Part shown: positions 1 through 5,321 of the stretch, piece after piece
How the letters are laid out: the number at the start of each line of letters is the position of its first letter
How positions within the stretch are numbered: position 1 is the first letter of the stretch
DNA from: Gammaproteobacteria bacterium
GTDB lineage: Bacteria; Pseudomonadota; Gammaproteobacteria; SZUA-229
Length of the DNA: 5,321 bases
Direction: 5' to 3'
Assembly: GCA_026998145.1 (NCBI GenBank)
Contig: JALTRC010000119.1
Coordinates: 1 to 5,321 of the forward strand
Notes under the pieces: model-generated
Database searches by the model: none
Told to the model about the DNA's origin: nothing
What the model saw: only the letters and a program-made list of their open reading frames with translations
Translations under genes and position numbers: made by a program

Positions 1-553
1 GGATCAGCTGCCCGTATGGCAGCTTGAAGGGCAGGGAATATCAAGGCTCCATCATCCCTATCCACAGGCCTGTCAGCAGGGGCAGAGCTGGCACTGGGAC
101 GGAGTTCTGTTTGAAGTTCTGCATCCCGATGGTGATTACCCCAGGCGAAATAACCGGGGCTGTGTCATAAAAATCAGCACCCGGGGCAGCAGTGTTCTGC
201 TAACGGCGGACATTGAAAAGAAGGTGGAAGGGCGTCTGCTTCAGCAGTACGGCAAGGCCCTGGATGTGGATGTTTTGCTGGTGCCCCATCATGGCAGCAA
301 TACCTCATCCAGCCGTGACTTTATTGCCGCCACCTCCCCGCAGCTGGCACTGGTGTCAGCCGGTTTTGCCAATCGCTTTGGCCATCCCAGAAAGCCGGTG
401 CTGGAGACTTATCGAGCATTCCAGGTGCCGGTTTACAATACGGCACAGGAAGGAGCCATAGAGCTGATATTTACCCCTGAGGGCTATCAGCTTTTGCATC
501 GGCAGCGGCGGGATGCTCCCCATTACTGGCAAAATGCGGCTGGATTCCCTTAA
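1..553 (+). CDS. comEC: ComEC/Rec2 DNA internalisation protein, C-terminal fragment (5' truncated by window edge)
   Basis: The reading frame is open from base 2 to the TAA at 551-553 and gives 183 residues, so the start and most of the gene lie off the left edge. ComEC is the inner-membrane channel that carries single-stranded DNA into the cytoplasm during natural transformation; family members are usually around 700-800 residues. The visible part is the C-terminal half of the metallo-beta-lactamase-like domain. It shows NNRGCV near fragment residues 50-55, VLLTADIE at 65-72, DVDVLLVPHHGS at 88-99 followed by TSSS, and NRFGHP at 124-129. The family usually has GDIE where this protein has ADIE; the metal-site Asp itself (fragment residue 70) is kept. 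The membrane-embedded competence domain and the N-terminal HxHxDH half are outside the window. An ATG at 224 is internal and not a separate gene start. Identity is confident; whether the organism is competent cannot be judged from this fragment. Confidence 0.93.
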   Translation, partial: DQLPVWQLEGQGISRLHHPYPQACQQGQSWHWDGVLFEVLHPDGDYPRRNNRGCVIKISTRGSSVLLTADIEKKVEGRLLQQYGKALDVDVLLVPHHGSNTSSSRDFIAATSPQLALVSAGFANRFGHPRKPVLETYRAFQVPVYNTAQEGAIELIFTPEGYQLLHRQRRDAPHYWQNAAGFP

Positions 554-589
554 ATCACCCGATAAGCTACGAAAAATCAAGGAAATACA

Positions 590-614
590 GTATCATACGG
601 CCTGTTTATCATAA
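590..614 (+). promoter_or_regulatory. Possible weak promoter/operator region upstream of exbB
   Basis: This lies in the only intergenic gap (554-633). Two TATCAT hexamers at 591-596 and 607-612 each match the sigma-70 -10 consensus at five of six positions. Each sits at the centre of a 9-bp inverted repeat around a central C (GTATCATAC at 590-598 and TTATCATAA at 606-614), with centres 16 bp apart. The best -35 candidate for the second hexamer is AATACA at 584-589 with a 17-bp spacer, matching three of six; nothing good precedes the first. No rho-independent terminator is visible after comEC, so read-through from comEC is also possible. The promoter call is an inference from weak matches in AT-rich DNA. 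Confidence 0.25.
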
Positions 615-620
615 CAATAA

Positions 621-624
621 AGGG
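621..624 (+). promoter_or_regulatory. Shine-Dalgarno supporting the GTG start of exbB
   Basis: AGGG lies 9 nt upstream of the GTG at 634. No ATG occurs in frame between here and the previous gene, and the encoded N-terminus (MFELVKAGGW) fits the expected start of this ExbB subfamily. This supports a GTG start over the later in-frame ATG at 667, which would cut into the first membrane helix. Confidence 0.6.
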
Positions 625-633
625 CGGCTCAAG

Positions 634-1278
634 GTGTTTGAACTGGTGAAGGCAGGCGGTTGGTTAATGGCACCGATTATTCTGTGCTCGGTGATTGCGG
701 TGGGGATTATTCTAGAGCGTTTCTGGGCGCTGCAAACCCGCAAGGTGATACCCAAACATCTGGTTGCCACTATCTGGCACTGGGTCAAGGAAGGCCAGCT
801 GGAGCGCAGCAAGATTGATGAAATCAGCAAACAGTCTGCCCTGGGCAAAATCCTCGCCGCCGGTTTGAATAATCGCAATAAGGATCGGGATCGCATCAAG
901 GAAAGCATCGAGGAAACCGGCCGCAAGGTGGTGCATGAAATGGAGCGTTTTTTAAATACCCTGGGCACCATTGCCAGTATCTCCCCCTTGCTGGGACTGC
1001 TGGGTACGGTCATCGGTATGATTAAGGTGTTTAGCGTCATAACCGCCGAAGGAGTCGGTAATGCGGCGCCACTGGCGGGCGGTATTTCACAGGCCCTGAT
1101 TACCACAGCAGCAGGATTGTCCGTGGCCATTATTGCACTGATGTTTTACCGCTATTTCCGCGGTCGGGTGGATGAGCTGGTGGTGCAGATGGAAGAAGAA
1201 GCCATCAAAATGGTGGATGTGCTCAATAATAATCGCCATATTGTGAATGCCAAAGACGAAACGGAAAAAGCCGCATGA
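634..1278 (+). CDS. exbB: MotA/TolQ/ExbB-family proton channel protein
   Basis: This 214-residue inner-membrane protein belongs to the ExbB/TolQ/MotA family, which forms a pentameric channel turning proton flow into mechanical work with an ExbD-type partner. Three membrane segments are visible, at about residues 10-31, 107-131 and 150-172, with a long cytoplasmic loop between the first two. The family signature is strong: TLGTIASISPLLGLLGTVIG at 109-128, and GGISQALITTAAGLSVAI at 149-166. Thr125 and Thr158 align with the channel threonines of E. coli ExbB (Thr148 and Thr181). Gln153 falls where E. coli ExbB has the conserved Glu176, a notable change. Translation starts at GTG, supported by an AGGG 9 nt upstream. 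The stop overlaps the next gene's start as ATGA, so the two are probably coupled. It is shorter than E. coli ExbB, lacks its N-terminal periplasmic extension, and has no TonB gene nearby. The exbB symbol therefore reflects family membership; the energised partner is unknown. Confidence 0.92.
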   Translation: MFELVKAGGWLMAPIILCSVIAVGIILERFWALQTRKVIPKHLVATIWHWVKEGQLERSKIDEISKQSALGKILAAGLNNRNKDRDRIKESIEETGRKVVHEMERFLNTLGTIASISPLLGLLGTVIGMIKVFSVITAEGVGNAAPLAGGISQALITTAAGLSVAIIALMFYRYFRGRVDELVVQMEEEAIKMVDVLNNNRHIVNAKDETEKAA

Positions 1279-1694
1279 ACCTCAAACCCAATCGACAGGA
1301 TGATGTGGACTTAAACCTAACCCCGCTAATTGATGTGGTGTTTTTGCTGCTGATCTTTTTTATGGTGTCCACCACTTTTGATAAACAGTCCAAACTGAAA
1401 ATTCAGCTGCCGGAAGCCAGTGCCTCTGCCACCACTCAGGCACCGGAATCGGTGGTGATTGGTATTGATGCCAAAGGCCATTATTTTATTAATGATCGCC
1501 AGCTGGTCAATACCCAGCTGAAAACCTTAAAGCTGGCCTTAATGAAAACTGTTGGCAAGGATAAAAAAACGCCATTGATTTTACGGGCTGATGCCAAAAC
1601 CCCTCACCAGTCAGTGGTACGGGCCATGGATGCAGCGGCGCAACTGGGGCTGACACGGCTATCCATTGCAACACTGGATAGCCAGACACAGTAA
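1275..1694 (+). CDS. exbD: ExbD/TolR-family biopolymer transport protein
   Basis: This 139-residue protein has the standard ExbD/TolR layout: a short cytoplasmic N-terminus, one membrane helix at about residues 17-34, and a periplasmic domain. The diagnostic motif NLTPLIDVVFLLLIFFMV spans 14-31. Asp20 corresponds to the essential proton-carrying Asp25 of E. coli ExbD, so the motor is probably functional. The periplasmic domain ends with the typical block LILRADAKTPHQSVVRAMDA at 101-120. The ATG overlaps the exbB stop (ATGA), and its own TAA shares one base with the msbA start (TAATG). Such overlaps suggest co-translation with both neighbours. It should assemble as a dimer within the ExbB pentamer. 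Pairing with the preceding exbB is secure. The process driven is not shown by the sequence, and tolR is a less likely alternative because no tolA/tolB genes are present. Confidence 0.93.
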   Translation: MNLKPNRQDDVDLNLTPLIDVVFLLLIFFMVSTTFDKQSKLKIQLPEASASATTQAPESVVIGIDAKGHYFINDRQLVNTQLKTLKLALMKTVGKDKKTPLILRADAKTPHQSVVRAMDAAAQLGLTRLSIATLDSQTQ

Positions 1695-3460
1695 TGCAAA
1701 ACAACAACGCTTCTCACACCGGCAAGACAACCTATCGTCGTCTGGTTTCCTATACTCTGAATTACTGGAAAGTGTTGCTCATATCCATTGTCGGTATGAT
1801 TCTGGTGGCCCTGTCTCAGCCGGGTTTTGCCGCCTTGATGGAGCCCATGTTAAATGGCGGCTTTATCGATAAAGATCCGGACGTTATTCGCTGGCTGCCT
1901 TTTGCGGTTATCGGTGTGTTTCTGGTGCGCGCCATTGCCGGTTTTATTTCGGAATACGGCATGGCCTGGATTGGCCGGCAGATTATTATGGAGCTGCGGG
2001 ATCAAATGTTTAACCGTTTGATGCTGCTGCCCGGTGATTTTTTCGACAGCACTTCTACCGGCAATACCATTGCCAAGTTTACCTTTGATGTGGAACAGCT
2101 GGCTCAGGCGGCCACCACCTCCATCACCATTATGATTCGTGATGTGCTGATGATAGTCAGTTTAATCGGCTGGATGTTTTATCTCAATGCCATGCTGGCC
2201 TCGGTGTTTTTGATTCTGGGGCCATTGATTGCTTTTTTGATTTCACTGGTGTCAAAACGCTTTCGTAAAATCAGCAAACGTATTCAGGGCTCCATGGGAC
2301 AGCTCACCCATGTGCTGGAAGAAGCGGTGCAGGCACAGCGGGTGGTGAAAATTTTTGGTGGACAGGAATATGAAAAACAGCGTTTCCATCAGGGCAATCA
2401 GGGCAATCGCAAGCAGCAGGTTAAACTGTTTGCCACCACTTCCATCAGCACCTCCATTATTCAGATTATTGTCGCCTTTGCCCTGGCCGGAATTATTTAT
2501 GCGGCCACTCAGGAAGGTTTAAAAAACAATATTGATGCGGGCGCCTTTATGTCATTTATGACTGCCATGATGATGTTGTTTGCTCCTTTAAAACGCCTCA
2601 CCAATGTTAATTCCATTTTACAAAAAGGCATAGCCGCGGCAGAAAGTGTGTTCAGCTTGCTGGATACGGAAATCGAACAGGACAAGGGGCAGAAAGAAAT
2701 AAGGCGCGTTAAAGGGGAGATCGAATTTAAAGATGTTTCCTTCAGCTATGCCTCGGCCGCCCATAAAAAAGTTTTGCAGAATATTAATTTGCATATCGAG
2801 CCGGGAAAAACCATTGCCTTTGTGGGCACCTCCGGCAGCGGCAAATCAACCCTGGTGAATTTGCTGCCCCGTTTATACGATGGCTATGAGGGTGAAGTGC
2901 AGGTAGATGGAACGGATATTCGGGATTATAAACTCACCAGCCTGCGGGATCAGATTTCCTATGTGGGGCAGGATATTGTGCTATTTAACGATACCCTGGC
3001 CCATAATATTGCCTATGGCCGATTGGAGCATGTGGCAGAAGAAGATATTATTCGCGCCGCCAAAGCCGCCTATGCCTGGGATTTTATTTGCGAGAAAAAA
3101 CACGGCCTGCAAACGGTGGTGGGTGAAAAGGGCGTGATGTTATCCGGCGGTCAGCGTCAGCGCATTGCCATTGCCCGGGCGCTGCTGAAAAACGCGCCCA
3201 TTTTGATTATGGATGAAGCCACCTCTGCACTGGATACAGAATCCGAGCGGTATATTCAGGCGGCTCTGGAAGAGCTGATTAAGGATCGCACCACATTGAT
3301 TATTGCTCACCGTTTATCCACCATTGAAAAGGCGGATTTGATTGTGGTGATGTCGGAAGGGCGTATTGTGGAAACCGGCAATCATCAAACACTGCTGGCG
3401 CAAAATGGACAGTATGCGGCGCTGCATAAAATGCAGTTCTGTGAAGCTCCCAATACATAA
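1694..3460 (+). CDS. msbA: Lipid A export ATP-binding/permease protein MsbA
   Basis: MsbA is the homodimeric inner-membrane ABC flippase that moves lipid A-core to the periplasmic leaflet before LPS export. This 588-residue product (E. coli MsbA is 582) is a fused permease-ATPase half-transporter. Residues about 20-310 form a six-helix exporter domain and about 343-580 the nucleotide-binding domain. ATPase motifs are complete: A-loop Tyr352, Walker A GTSGSGKST at 378-386 (Lys384), Q-loop Gln426, signature LSGGQ at 483-487, Walker B ILIMDE at 503-508 (catalytic Glu508), D-loop SALD at 511-514, and H-loop His539. The MsbA-specific ending LHKMQF is present at 577-582, followed by a short extra tail. 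Placement directly before lpxK matches enteric msbA-lpxK and separates it from generic multidrug exporters. The start ATG shares one base with the exbD stop. The only purine-rich candidate, GGATAG at 1676-1681, is distant, so reinitiation after exbD is likely. Confidence 0.96.
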   Translation: MQNNNASHTGKTTYRRLVSYTLNYWKVLLISIVGMILVALSQPGFAALMEPMLNGGFIDKDPDVIRWLPFAVIGVFLVRAIAGFISEYGMAWIGRQIIMELRDQMFNRLMLLPGDFFDSTSTGNTIAKFTFDVEQLAQAATTSITIMIRDVLMIVSLIGWMFYLNAMLASVFLILGPLIAFLISLVSKRFRKISKRIQGSMGQLTHVLEEAVQAQRVVKIFGGQEYEKQRFHQGNQGNRKQQVKLFATTSISTSIIQIIVAFALAGIIYAATQEGLKNNIDAGAFMSFMTAMMMLFAPLKRLTNVNSILQKGIAAAESVFSLLDTEIEQDKGQKEIRRVKGEIEFKDVSFSYASAAHKKVLQNINLHIEPGKTIAFVGTSGSGKSTLVNLLPRLYDGYEGEVQVDGTDIRDYKLTSLRDQISYVGQDIVLFNDTLAHNIAYGRLEHVAEEDIIRAAKAAYAWDFICEKKHGLQTVVGEKGVMLSGGQRQRIAIARALLKNAPILIMDEATSALDTESERYIQAALEELIKDRTTLIIAHRLSTIEKADLIVVMSEGRIVETGNHQTLLAQNGQYAALHKMQFCEAPNT

Positions 3461-3462
3461 CC

Positions 3463-4428
3463 ATGAAATCCATTGACCATTACTGGTATTCACAAAATGT
3501 TATTGCCTGGTTATTGCTGCCATTATCCTGGCTGTTTTGCAGTATCAGTTTTATCCGGCGGCAGGCCTATAAAGCTGGCTTGTTTACATCTTACAGGGCG
3601 CCTGTGCCGGTGATTGTGGTGGGTAATATTACCGTGGGTGGCACAGGTAAAACCCCGCTGATTATCAGGCTGGTGGAGATATTAAAACAGCAGGGTTTGA
3701 AGCCGGGCGTGATTAGCCGGGGTTATGGCAGCCGGGCCAGACATTATCCTTATTCAGTGAATGCAAAGAGTTCAGCCGTTGAAAGTGGTGATGAACCTTT
3801 ACTCATTGCAAGACGTGCCGGGTGCCCGGTGGTGATTGGCGCCAATCGCCGTGAGGATATTGAATATCTGCTGGCAGAAAATGACTGCAATATTATTTTA
3901 TCCGATGACGGTATGCAGCATTATGCACTGAGTCGGGATATTGAAATTGCGGTGATGGATAGCAGTCGCAATCTGGGTAATGGTTTCTGCATTCCCGCCG
4001 GTCCTTTACGGGAAAGAGCCGGGCGTTTAAAGCAGGTGGATATGGTTTTGTATAATGGGGGCGAGCAGCCTCTTAATATGCAAATTCAGCCGGGGGATTT
4101 AATGCCTTTGAATAAAAATCTACCGGCAGTATTAAACACAAAAAAAGTCCATGCCATTGCCGGCATTGGCAACCCCCGGCGGTTTTTTCATTTGCTGGAA
4201 TCACTGGGCTATGAGGTCATTCCCCATGAATTTGCAGATCATTTTTCCTACCAAAAAAATGATCTGATATTTGATGATGAACTGCCGGTGATTATGACCG
4301 AAAAAGATGCGGTAAAATGCCTGGGCTTTGAGCTGCCCCGACACTGGTACCTACCCATCAACGTGCAGCTTTCCGATGCAGCGCAACAACAATTTAAACA
4401 ACTGATAACGCAGGTATGTAATGGATAA
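3463..4428 (+). CDS. lpxK: Tetraacyldisaccharide 4'-kinase LpxK
   Basis: LpxK uses ATP to phosphorylate the 4' position of tetraacyldisaccharide-1-phosphate, giving lipid IVA, at the cytoplasmic face of the inner membrane. At 321 residues it matches the family (E. coli, 328). A hydrophobic N-terminal segment at about 12-31 fits the membrane anchor. The unusual LpxK P-loop GNITVGGTGKTP spans 54-65 with Lys63 and Thr64. SRGYGSR lies at 85-91, GDEP at 109-112, DDGMQH at 148-153, and an Asp-His pair at 259-260. By position, Asp110 and His260 probably match the catalytic Asp99/His261 dyad described for Aquifex LpxK; this is inference without an alignment. The ATG is 2 nt after the msbA stop and has no convincing Shine-Dalgarno, consistent with coupling to msbA. 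Its 3' end overlaps ycaR by 8 nt. Confidence 0.96.
   Translation: MKSIDHYWYSQNVIAWLLLPLSWLFCSISFIRRQAYKAGLFTSYRAPVPVIVVGNITVGGTGKTPLIIRLVEILKQQGLKPGVISRGYGSRARHYPYSVNAKSSAVESGDEPLLIARRAGCPVVIGANRREDIEYLLAENDCNIILSDDGMQHYALSRDIEIAVMDSSRNLGNGFCIPAGPLRERAGRLKQVDMVLYNGGEQPLNMQIQPGDLMPLNKNLPAVLNTKKVHAIAGIGNPRRFFHLLESLGYEVIPHEFADHFSYQKNDLIFDDELPVIMTEKDAVKCLGFELPRHWYLPINVQLSDAAQQQFKQLITQVCNG
4411..4414 (+). promoter_or_regulatory. Shine-Dalgarno of ycaR inside the lpxK 3' end
   Basis: CAGG lies 6 nt before the ATG at 4421, within the last codons of lpxK. It supports that start for the small downstream gene and an overlap of 8 nt with lpxK. Confidence 0.4.
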
Positions 4429-4600
4429 GAAAACACTGGAGATTCTGGTATGCCCAATATGCAAGGGCAAGCTGGAGTATGATAAAAAAAATAATGAGCT
4501 GATCTGTCAGCAGGATCAACTGGCTTATCCCATTAAAGACGGTATTCCCGTGATGCTGGAAGAAGAAGCCCGCAAGTTGTCTGGTGTGGCTGAAGATTGA
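4421..4600 (+). CDS. ycaR: YcaR-like Trm112/UPF0434 family small zinc-ribbon protein
   Basis: This 59-residue protein closely resembles E. coli YcaR (60 residues) as I recall it, and it sits in the conserved place between lpxK and kdsB. It starts MDKKTLEILVCPICKGKL. A CPxC pair lies at Cys11 and Cys14, ELICQQDQLAYPIKDGIPVM follows at 26-45, and an EEEAR tail motif at 47-51. Cys29 is a third likely zinc ligand. A fourth cysteine, expected three residues on, is replaced by Asp32, as in other YcaR-type proteins I remember. Eukaryotic and archaeal Trm112 proteins activate partner methyltransferases; the role of the bacterial short form is not established, and the gene order hints at a link to LPS synthesis or simply co-expression. 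It overlaps lpxK by 8 nt, and its TGA shares one base with the kdsB ATG. Family assignment is confident; function is open. Confidence 0.92.
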   Translation: MDKKTLEILVCPICKGKLEYDKKNNELICQQDQLAYPIKDGIPVMLEEEARKLSGVAED

Positions 4601-5321
4601 TGAAGCCCGTTTTTAAAATCGTCATTCCGGCTCGTTATGCTTCCAGTCGTTTGCCTGGCAAACCTCTGCTGGATTTAAACGGCCAGCCGATGATTCAGCA
4701 TGTGTACCAGTGCGCCCTTAAGGCGGGTGCAGAGCAGGTGGTGGTGGCCACGGATGATAAGCGTATTGTGGACGCGGTAAAAGCCTTTGACGGTGAAGTG
4801 TGTATGACATCCACGCAGCATCAAAGTGGCACAGATCGTCTGGCAGAAGTGGCGCAACAATATCACTGGACGGATGAAACCATTGTGGTTAATTTACAGG
4901 GTGATGAGCCTTTAACGCCTGCCAGTTTATTGCAGCAGGTGGCGGAAAATTTACAGCAATATCCACAGGCGGGCATGGCAACCTTGTCCACGCCTTTGTG
5001 TGAGCTGGATGAAGTGATGGACCCCAATATTGTCAAAGTGGTTCGCAATCATCAGGGCATGGCCATGTATTTCAGTCGCGCCAGTATTCCCTGGCATCGG
5101 GATGAAGGCCATAATCTTTGTGCCCAGCATATTTCCGTGTATCAACGGCATCTGGGGATTTACGCTTACCGGGTCAGCTTTTTAAAACACTATACGGATA
5201 TGCCCCCCTGTGAGCTGGAAAATATTGAAAAGCTGGAACAACTACGGGCTTTATATCATGGCACTTTCATTCATGTAGAACAGGCCAGGGAATTACCCGG
5301 CCCCGGTATTGATACGCCGGA
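4600..5321 (+). CDS. kdsB: 3-deoxy-manno-octulosonate cytidylyltransferase (CMP-Kdo synthetase), 3' truncated by window edge
   Basis: KdsB activates Kdo with CTP in the cytoplasm, giving CMP-Kdo, the donor for Kdo transfer onto lipid IVA. The window holds 240 codons plus two bases with no stop. The E. coli enzyme has 248 residues, so only about ten residues should be missing. Family motifs appear in order: IPARYASSRLPGKPL at 9-23 (nucleotide-binding loop), ATDD at 50-53, SGTDRLAEV at 76-84, VNLQGDEP at 97-104, YFSRASIPW at 157-165, RHLGIYAYR at 183-191, LENIEKLEQLR at 206-216, and PGPGIDTP at 233-240. Asp102 and Asp238 probably correspond to the magnesium-binding Asp100 and Asp235 of E. coli KdsB. 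The ATG shares a base with the ycaR stop (TGATG) and has no strong Shine-Dalgarno, suggesting termination-reinitiation. No truncation other than the window edge is seen. Confidence 0.96.
   Translation, partial: MKPVFKIVIPARYASSRLPGKPLLDLNGQPMIQHVYQCALKAGAEQVVVATDDKRIVDAVKAFDGEVCMTSTQHQSGTDRLAEVAQQYHWTDETIVVNLQGDEPLTPASLLQQVAENLQQYPQAGMATLSTPLCELDEVMDPNIVKVVRNHQGMAMYFSRASIPWHRDEGHNLCAQHISVYQRHLGIYAYRVSFLKHYTDMPPCELENIEKLEQLRALYHGTFIHVEQARELPGPGIDTP

Noticed and set aside
213..461. An 82-codon plus-strand frame overlapping the comEC end
   Set aside because: It is out of frame with clear ComEC motifs, and its Trp/Pro-rich product resembles nothing known.
590..620. Possible Fur box before exbB, as expected for TonB-type exbBD
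   Set aside because: The sequence does not give a convincing run of GATAAT-type hexamers, so iron regulation cannot be supported.
554..633. Terminator after comEC
   Set aside because: No GC-rich stem followed by a T-run is visible in this gap.
609..1130. A 173-codon open frame on the minus strand across exbB
   Set aside because: It lies opposite a well-supported exbB, its translation shows no recognisable motif, and it has the Ser/Leu/Arg-rich look of an antisense shadow frame.
2388..2408. Short tandem repeat of period 9 (CAGGGCAAT twice) within msbA, giving Gln-Gly-Asn twice
   Set aside because: The surrounding MsbA segment is the same length as I recall for E. coli MsbA, so this is not an insertion. 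It is only two copies and probably coincidental.
3473..3506. TTGACC at the start of lpxK as a possible -35 of an internal promoter
   Set aside because: No good -10 lies at a 16-18 bp spacing; the best match needs about 19 bp and fits only four of six bases.
4151..4168. Imperfect palindrome around TGCCGGCA inside lpxK
   Set aside because: It lies within conserved-length coding sequence, is imperfect outside the 8-bp centre, and has no following T-run to make a terminator.
4675..5151. Minus-strand open frames opposite kdsB
   Set aside because: They lie across confidently identified kdsB coding sequence and show no family features.

Overview
The window is a compact, single-strand stretch of a Gammaproteobacterium chromosome devoted to the cell envelope. 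All genes lie on the + strand in the order comEC (3' end) - exbB - exbD - msbA - lpxK - ycaR - kdsB (5' part). This assignment rests on recognising the encoded proteins and on remembered gene orders. Enterobacteria have comEC/ycaI-msbA-lpxK-ycaQ-ycaR-kdsB. Pseudomonads have comEC-exbB-exbD-lpxK-ycaR-kdsB, with msbA elsewhere. This window carries both the exbB/exbD pair and msbA and lacks ycaQ, which suggests a non-enteric, probably free-living gammaproteobacterium. Genus cannot be assigned from the sequence alone.

Layout: bases 1-553 are the last 183 codons of a ComEC/Rec2 DNA-uptake channel, inside its C-terminal metallo-beta-lactamase-like domain. Bases 554-633 are the only intergenic gap. 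This 80-bp AT-rich stretch has a possible weak promoter and a plausible Shine-Dalgarno for exbB. From 634 to the right edge the genes are packed with no usable gaps: exbB/exbD overlap by ATGA, exbD/msbA by TAATG, msbA and lpxK are 2 nt apart, lpxK/ycaR overlap by 8 nt, and ycaR/kdsB overlap by TGATG. Six genes therefore look like one transcription unit with translational coupling. No terminator, RNA gene, mobile element, CRISPR array or long repeat was seen.

How the genes work together: LpxK adds the 4'-phosphate that makes lipid IVA. KdsB makes CMP-Kdo, the donor for the Kdo residues attached to lipid IVA. MsbA then flips the finished lipid A-core across the inner membrane. YcaR is a 59-residue Trm112-like zinc-ribbon protein of unclear role that travels with these genes. 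ExbB/ExbD form a proton-driven inner-membrane motor of the TolQR/ExbBD/MotAB type. No tonB or tolA partner is visible, and what this pair energises is the main open question here.

The region is largely conserved housekeeping. I do not see a clearly new system. The points worth a second look are the orphan ExbB/ExbD motor inside a lipid A operon, the Glu-to-Gln change at a key ExbB channel position, and the incomplete zinc-ligand set of the YcaR protein.
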